Part shown: piece after piece, positions 56,621 to 64,000 of the stretch
Layout: each line of letters starts with the position of its first letter
Position numbering within the stretch: the first letter of the stretch is position 1
NCBI RefSeq assembly: GCF_024679245.1
Contig: NC_090172.1
Coordinates: 7,177,233-7,241,232, forward strand
Reading direction: 5' to 3'
Source: Pseudorasbora parva
Taxonomy: Eukaryota; Chordata; Actinopteri; Cypriniformes; Gobionidae
DNA: 64,000 nucleotides
The notes under the pieces: model-generated
What the model saw: only the letters and a program-made list of their open reading frames with translations
What the model was told of the DNA's origin: nothing
Databases searched by the model: none
Made by a program: the position numbers and the translations under genes

Positions 56621-59600
56621 ATTTATATATCTAATGAAAATGCATCTGACATACTATTTGATCAATGCCAGTGAAACATTTCCAATTGATCTTTATAGCC
56701 TAAAGAAAGACCAGAATACTTTCAAAATATTTTAAAGCTGATTGAGGTGATAAATTCAGTATTTGTAAGGATAACGATAACCAGTCTGAGAACCTTTCAG
56801 TGATCGCAGCTTCGACCAGGATGGATAATACTTTTGCTGTTGCATCTTAAAGTTCACTGTCCAGCTAGGAGAAGGAAAGAAGCAGTGCTGAGAACATCAA
56901 GGGCTTGGGGTTGGAGGACAGCTATGTAAAGAATGCAGCTGTAATTCCTGACTTTTGGCAAGTGCCCATCAGGGTTCCAACCTCAGCCCCTTCCAGTGAT
57001 CATGAAACTAGACCAAACTAGCTCCTGTAGAAGATTGTCCCACATTGTGAGAGGAAAAACATTGAGCATTCATGTTTTGTTTTTCCTTTGCTGAGAAGTT
57101 GGAGTGCAAGGAACAGTGCATCCCCCGTAAATTTGTATCCTTGACTGAGGTAGGCTACTGTACTGGGGTAGGATTGGTAATAAGGTTCAAGCACAACTTA
57201 AGGCTGGAATATACTACATGACTTTCAAATCTGAACAGATTTTAAAACACTAGGCAAACAATACGAGTTCTAAAATCGACCCAAAATATCAAAATTGTTA
57301 GATGTTCTCTGACTGGATGTAATCATATAGTCTTTGTCCATTATAAGGCCAGTTGCTGCACCGACATATGCCGACCAAATTCAAAGAACACGTTGTCGGG
57401 TTTTGTCGGTTCAGTACGTCACCCCTGTCAGTGTTTGGTGTTCTCACCATTTGAACATGTACGGTCAGCATTTGTGGTGTCCTGGAATGTCTGAGAAGTG
57501 ACTGTAATCTGGTGATTGCAATATGTCTATCAGTGCATCTGTCAGTGCAATGTGAATTGGCCTATACACTATACGATTTTCTATAAAACTTCTCAACTCA
57601 AATCTGCAGAATAGCTCTGACTTTTGACAAGTAATGTTGATTTGTCCTGACTGTAAATCATGGCAAAAATTCTGGAAGAGGTTATGCAGTGTATTACAGC
57701 CTTTAATCGCCAGGGCTTTCCTCTGTAATGTGGCAAACTGAAGCAGTGTAGAAGTCACCTTCAGAAAGAAGAGTACTGAAGCCCATCTCTGATGTATCTC
57801 TGGGATAAATAGCAGACTATAGTCTCAAGTGTGCCGTTTTCTGTAAATTAGGTTATCCAAGTTCATCGGTTTGTTTATCAGAATCAAGCCAATGAATTTT
57901 TGCTGGTGGTCCCATTTTGAGTAATGGACCTGCTTTTTCTGAACGTCCAAATAAATTACACATGGACACCAGGTTGCTTGAAGGACACATGCCAAGTTTC
58001 ACCCCTAGAGGGAGGCTGTAACAAGGAGAATCTCGTAAAAACTGTTCGAGTTAGGAAGTTAAAATTTGACATGCTTTTTCTTTTCTACAAGAGTCAGTTT
58101 GACAGATGAACAAAAGTGATTGCCGGCAGCCAATGAACTAGACATATTATCAGATGTATGTATGTATTTTATACAGGACTCACCTTAGATCTATCAAATT
58201 TGCCATTTGGGGTAATTTTCCACCTGCTTTTTTGATTGTCACGAGTGGCTGTATTAGAAATGTTTCTCTTCAGGAATCACAGAGCATTAAGGATGACCGT
58301 CATTGGTTACACTTACCAAGTAATTCATCATATCATCTTTGTGGTAGCCCACGTAGATTTCAGTGAGGACAGCTGTTCAACCCTACTGATAGCCAAAAGT
58401 GCTTTTGGGTTTATTAGAGGCCAGATGCTGAAGGTGCGTATTGTTTACCTTGGCATTCTTCTTATTTTTCTACTTCCTCTGGCTGGGAGTCTACAGCAGC
58501 ACCTAGATCCATTTAGAGGAAAGTTGTAAAATGTTGCATATAGATTGGGCATAGTGTGACTAGTCCCCTGATCCATTTTTTCCCCCCACTCTTGTTACAT
58601 TGTTTGTCCAATTTTTGATTGGTCAATATTTTTGACTTGATTTTTGGACTATTCAAAGGTTATCAAAAGGATCTTTAGGCTTCTTTCAACATGTTTTGTT
58701 TCCATCAGGTAGAAGGAGGTGATAGAGGAAAGGGTTTAATCTAATATCCCAAAGGTTGTAGGTTCAAATCCCACATGGTTATTCCAAATTTGTACATCTG
58801 TTGTCCTTTAACTCTTTGCATCATACTTTTTATGTAGAACCTACTTGATAGAGTAATTGCTTCCTCCAGGCATATTTCTCCTGAATGCTTTGCACTTTTT
58901 TGTGTCATGTCAGTAAACTTTACCACATTCATGATTACTGTGGCTAAGTGCCTTAAAGGGTTTTCATAAGATGGTGAGATTCTGAGCAAAGTCATGATGT
59001 GCATTAGTCAAGCCCTTCAATTCAAGTTCATTCAACCGTATGAAAATGCGACACTGCTACTGTTTTCTAGGAGAAAAATCCTGTGTCGTCTTCAAAAGAG
59101 CAGTGGATGCTCAAGGTAATTGGATGCCTCAACAGGCTCTTGCTCCTCAGAAACCAGGTCAGATAACCATCCCTCTTGTAAACATTTGTAGAAATACACC
59201 ACTGAACAACATGTGCCTTTTTTGAGAGTTTAATTATCAGGCACTTTAAAGTGTCACCAAAAGATTCTGAGGAATGTATTCATTTATTTTACCTGTGCAA
59301 TGAGGGTGTAATTGTGAGGCCAACCGGTTGATCACATTCCGACATTCCACATCTATCGAGATCAGCATCCTAGTACCGGCAATGTGGCATTTTGCGTGAT
59401 TAATCTAATTCAGTTCTCAGGATGTGGTGGTCATCATGACCAAAACATAGCATTTCAATGCTGTGAATCACATTAATTTGTTAAGCAGACTGCTCACTCT
59501 TTAAATGCCTAGAAGTTTAATTAGTATTCCTTTGCAGTTTCATTATGAATCAGCCCGTTTACCACAAGCATCTACATGGATGCCAACATGCTGACTTACT

Positions 59601-60886
59601 GTCAACTTCCTGTTGCTTTACTTGAGTACAAAGAAACAAAGTCATGACAGGATAAAGAATGTGTAATTAAATGGTCAGTAAAAGCAGGAATTCTTTGCAT
59701 TTAGATGCTTGTGGTTCCAAAAGGTTACAAAACTGTTTGGCAGGAACTTCAGCATGTCATGTCTTTGAGCTTTGATGACCCCCAGCTGTCGGCTGGCGCA
59801 GTCCTCCTCTCTGTCCCGTCTCCCTATCGCTTTCTGCCTTTCTCTTTCACAGTGAGACTGTAAATCTTCTTTATTTATATTACGTCCTTTACTACTGAGC
59901 CTCGTGGGAGATTAAGAGAGAAGACCACCCATGAAGAGTACTTCACAGTGTCATCAGGCACATTAAGACTGAAGCATCATTCTTAATCGCAACCTCACTG
60001 CCGTCTTCAGAAAGGTCTTTTCAGTCTGTCTGCTTTTGTCTCATTCTCACTATTTTTCTTCGATACACTTATCCAGAAGTTCGTAATGCAGGGTTGCCTC
60101 TTTCACGTATGGACCATGATAGTGCTTTATCTCATTAAGCTGTAGGTCTCCTGGGACTGTTTTCCTTACTTCGAGTGAATAGATGCTAGGTGGCCTCATA
60201 ACCCATGGAGCGTACATCTGCGTTCCAATTCACATACTATCCACCCATGCCTCTAAATGCAAACAAATCAGCTTTCTGTTGGTCAATGCAGTGAATTTGC
60301 ATGGAAAAACCTGATGTGAAATATGTGCGGATTCCTATTAAAATGACAATAATAAATGTATCTTCATCAGTCAACTGCGAGAGACCTTTTCCTTTATTCT
60401 AATTTGCAGTCTCAGCGTTTGTACCACGACTACTTTTGATAAAGATGGTTGTGTGTTGAGCATATGCAACACTTTATTTATTTTTTTGCTGAATTTTGCA
60501 CATCGGCTTACTGAAGAGACTCTCAGCTACTCATCTGCTGCGTGTGTTGCAGCAGTGCTGACATATCTCGCTATAACGCCAAATAGCCTATAATATTTTG
60601 GGAGGAGTAAAATTGGCATGTTGATATGCATTTACAACCAGATGCATTTATACTTCATTTGAAATGTGTCTTAAACCACCTCCTGAGTTGGTTTTAGGCA
60701 TGTGCCGATATCAATTTTTCATGCTGCGATTAATTGATGACGTTTTATCACGATATACGATATTATCACGATATTTAAATAAGTTGCACAAAAAAGTGTT
60801 GCCATAGCATAACAGCTTTAAGAACTATTTTTGTAAGAACAAAAATAACTGAATGTTTAAATACAATAATGCACCAAAAATATATA

Positions 60887-60962
60887 CAGCTCTGGAAAAA
60901 AATTAAGAGAACCCTCATTGAGAAATCAATGTTATGTGGTCTCTTGATTTTTTTCAGAGCTG
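60887..60962. mobile_element. 76-bp Tc1-type MITE
   Basis: CAGCTCTGGAAAAAAATTAA at the left and TTGATTTTTTTCAGAGCTG at the right, with TA on both sides (60885-60886, 60963-60964). Internal AGAGAACC / GGTCTCT also nearly pair. It is almost entirely terminal repeat. Confidence 0.8.
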
Positions 60963-61628
60963 TAAAAGTAACATTTTCAAACAGATTAAAGTGCAAAAGA
61001 ATTAGGCTATAAAGAACAACAGGTAACAAATTACAATAAGGTCTCATTACTTAATGCATTAACTAAGATTGAGCAATAGCTACATTTGGTACAGAAAGTA
61101 TAATGTTTTTGTTAATGTTAGTTAAGAAATACTGATCATTGTTAGTTTTATCTTAGGTCCATTAAAAGTTATTTTGATTGTAATGTTATTAAAAAGTAAC
61201 TAAGAAATTAACATAGAATAATTAATTCTTTATAAGTATTTTTCATTGTCATTTTGGTAATAATGAATTAACATGTTAACTAATGAAGTCGGAGGTGTCA
61301 AAGTTTTACTGAACAATAACAAATAATTAGAACAGTTCTAATCATTAAGGCATGTTGTAGTCCAGATTAAAACATAAAAATGTTTAAAATTGAAAATAAA
61401 TAGCCTATTAAGTCTTTAAGTATTAAGTATTTGGTGCTGTGATGAACAACATTGAGATTACAAAAACGAATGGCTGTTTTAAAAACTACACGCGTTTTTT
61501 TGTTTGTTTGCTGGTTTCCGGGGTAACCGGCTGCATTCTGCAGTTCATCAGCGCCCTCTGCTGTCACTGAGCGGCACTTCAGCAGCGCGTCTCCTTCACC
61601 GGTTCAGTCATGTGCAAACCAAGCGGCA

Positions 61629-62829
61629 ACCATAGACAGTAAAAGAAATGGACACAGCGACCCCATTGACGTCAACGGCGAAATAATGAAGTCAACCTAG
61701 GGGCACTCACTTCCTGATGGCTGAGCGAACTGCGCAGGCTCAGACTGAGCTTGACGACGTAGATGTGACGTGAGCCTCCTGTCTGACAGCTGTGAGTCTT
61801 CTAGTAGATGTGGAAAGCGAAAGCTGAATCACGTTGTTTAAATATTTTCTCCCGTTGCTTTTGGCTCACTATGGGCTTCTACCCATTCTTCCCCCTTGAC
61901 TTTATCAGACTAGTCTCCAGGACATGTCTCCACGTCCCCCCGACTGTCTCATAGACAGTAAAAGATTTCCTGCGAGCGTCTCCTCAGGTCTATACGGTAA
62001 TTTCTCTACTGCGCGACAGGGTCGCGTTGGTTATGACGCAATCGTTAGCCTATTTTTACAAAAACAGCTTCTACGGGGCGATAGTGTAAGATACAAGGTA
62101 ATGGAGCCTTTTATACATTGTCGTGTTTCTTTAGAAATATACAATGGACAAATGGAGTCTTTAAACGCCTCTGATGTAAAGTTATTCACTGTCAAAGTGA
62201 CTCAAAAATGAATGGGAGTCAATGGGATGCTAACAGCAGGTGATGGCTTGGTTAGCAATGGCAGCCCCTAGGGGTGGAACGCTTTCCGAGCGCTAGATTA
62301 CCCCCTTGGCGGCAACCTCCCGCGATCTCTCTTGAAGCCAATACGGAAGTAATGTAAACTGCAATTCCTCAACTGGCCACTAGGGACAGGCTCCAGAAGG
62401 GAGCAGAATCTCATTGAGCCCCATGTTAAAATTCTCAACTTTAAAGCAGAAAAAAACATGTTTACAGCCTGGTACAAATTGTGGTTTTGGCTTATAAGGC
62501 TAATTTTGATCTTCATGACAACTCTGAGGGGGGTGAATTTTTTTATAACTCATTCGTTTACGTTATATAAAGCCTTAAGGTTCTGCATAATTAAGGGCGT
62601 GGTTACAAGTGGATAGCCATTTATCTGCCGTCTAGAGTTATTGCGTCACCTCAGCTCCGCGCACATCCCGCCTTTTTGCCCATTTTCTGTTATCCGGGAG
62701 TGACACGCGTTGACTCGCTCACAAGATGGCAACGCCCAGCTCATCTCTACTTTAAGCTTCAGAACGGCTTATCAGAATCCTATGGGTGACGTCACGGACA
62801 CTACGTCCATATTTTTTACAGTCTATGGT
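61629..62829. mobile_element. Nested element with ACCATAGAC ends
   Basis: ACCATAGACAGTAAAAGAAA with ATGGAC at the left pairs with GTCCATATTTTTTACAGTCT and ATGGT at the right, flanked by GCA on both sides (a possible 3-bp duplication). The left-end motif CATAGACAGTAAAAG recurs at 61950-61964, suggesting an internal duplication or a second insertion. It is CpG-richer than its surroundings. Confidence 0.7.
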
Positions 62830-63983
62830 GCAAACGCAGGTTGGGCTTGTTTATATCTGAGCGAGTGTCCCTTTGACGCAGAATACAGCGGTGTTGAGCA
62901 TTTTTACAGTTGATGGGCAAAGTATTCTTGAGTGCATTATAAAAAAATTATAAATTGTTAATAAATTATTATTTACGATATTTTAAAGTGCCCACGATAA
63001 CAATATCGTGCATATTCATTATCGTGATAAATCGCATTATCGAAAATCGGCACATGTCTAGTTGGTTTGAATGAATAGATTTAAATTTAAATCTCAAAAG
63101 CATTTCGGCCTAGTCTTTTCAGGAGCAGAGAGCTATTCGATGGAAGAAAACGCATTAATTGACCAGGTGTAAACAGGCCCATCAGGTGTAAATAGTCACA
63201 TCCAGCCAACACAAGATTAATATTTAATACATTTTTACAGTTTATGAGCTGTTTTACTGAAATGTTTCCACGAATCTTTAGTTCATTCGGGATGCTTTCA
63301 AAGCTTGTGTAGTTAGTAATCAGGGGATCATTTACTCTTCATGTTGAGGGCACTTATATGCTACAGTTTATGCCATGTCAGGACTACAAAAGGTTTTGCA
63401 TCCATCAGTTATTATCACGCTGCACCGAATCTGGTAGTCTTGGAGTAAAATTATTAAAAGTACAAAATTCTCTCCATTCCATGTCTCACTATTTATGGGC
63501 TTTTTTTTAATGTGTTGATTGTTTTTAACACGTCTGCAGGACCAAGAATTTCAGGTGTTGTGTACTTTCCTAAAGCTATGCCATTAAACCCACTTAATGT
63601 AAAAAATCATGACACACTGAAAGATATTTTCTTTTATCAGATTGGAAGAGGCAGCACTGGAATGTATTTTTCTTCATAATTGAACCAAATCCTCCCAATA
63701 AGCTTGAAATGTGTTTCCCATCTGCAAGGGTATTTTAATCCTGTGCTCCCACTGATAAGATGTGGTGGATCTTGGGGCATGTTTTCACTGTCTGAGCAAA
63801 TCAAATGGACGCCAGCGCGGGGGGTTAGACAGCAGGGTTTGAGAGGTAGGCACCGTTATGAGCTCGCAGGCCTGACGCTGACTCAAACCGGACAATTAGA
63901 AGCAGATTGTGAGCAGTGGGAGTGAGCAACCGTGCTTATCGTCAACTGATAGCAAAGTCTGCTTTTTGTCATTATTAAAGCTT

Positions 63984-64000
63984 ATATATATATATATATA
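63984..64000. repeat. (TA)n microsatellite at window end
   Basis: A pure TA run that is cut by the end of the window. Confidence 0.75.

Larger units (their letters stand above)
60695..63060. mobile_element. hAT element with perfect 8-bp target duplication and nested insertions
   Basis: GTTGGTTT at 60687-60694 and 63061-63068 exactly flanks ends TAGGCATGTGCCGATATC and ATCGGCACATGTCTA. Inner subterminal motifs (TATCACGATAT and its complement) pair too. The body is largely made of later insertions (60887-60962 and 61629-62829) and a diverged MITE end near 61030. No transposase is seen. Confidence 0.9.
53881..64000 (+). other. sbf2: sbf2 intron 3 (start only)
   Basis: More than 10 kb with a GTTAGT donor and no acceptor plus recognisable SBF2 exon before the window ends. 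It contains hAT and LINE remnants (54.4-56.6 kb) and a nested hAT element (60.7-63.1 kb). A B-box-like GGTTCAAATCCC at 58761-58772 may be a SINE scrap. I see nothing else I can support in 56.8-60.6 and 63.1-63.98 kb. Confidence 0.7.

Noticed and set aside
58740..58785. tRNA gene suggested by GGTTCAAATCCC
   Set aside because: Only a B-box-like motif is present. No A box at the right spacing and no cloverleaf could be drawn; at most a SINE scrap.

Overview
The window is vertebrate nuclear DNA, most likely from a cyprinid or other teleost. It is AT-rich, genes are split by long introns, and it is dense with short DNA transposons (hAT, Tc1-like and palindromic MITEs), tRNA-derived SINEs and long simple repeats. 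Two genes are recognised. Their order matches what is known of the vertebrate ADM-SBF2 neighbourhood.

Region 1 (about 1.3-3.6 kb, minus strand) is a complete adrenomedullin gene. It has a TATA box, a non-coding first exon, three coding exons (171 residues), a long 3' UTR with ATTTA motifs and a poly(A) signal. The precursor has a signal peptide, dibasic cleavage sites, a six-residue disulfide ring and a Gly-Arg amidation signal. Region 2 (3.6-7.1 kb) is the head-to-head intergenic space, containing old repeats and a (TA)n tract inside an inverted repeat.

Region 3 (7.1 kb to the end, plus strand) is the 5' part of sbf2 (MTMR13): a CpG-rich promoter with a short uORF, then exons 1-3 at 7278-7332, 22824-22909 and 53743-53880. 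These encode the first 93 residues (start of the DENN module). The rest of the gene lies beyond the window. Intron 1 holds a 2.7-kb, 22-bp minisatellite that is open in all three forward frames and carries a 729-bp higher-order duplication. Intron 2 holds most of the mobile elements. Its centrepiece is a three-level nest at 43.1-46.2 kb: a hAT-like element containing a second hAT-like element with perfect 8-bp target duplications, itself containing a full-length Tc1-like transposon with an intact DD37E transposase. A second nest at 51.0-53.2 kb splits a tRNA-derived SINE between its A and B boxes. Intron 3 (start only) has hAT and LINE remnants and a hAT element with a perfect 8-bp target duplication, also containing younger insertions.

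Apart from the Tc1-like transposase I see no further protein gene in the introns. Family names for MITEs rest on terminal repeats and target duplications read by eye, not on a repeat-library search.
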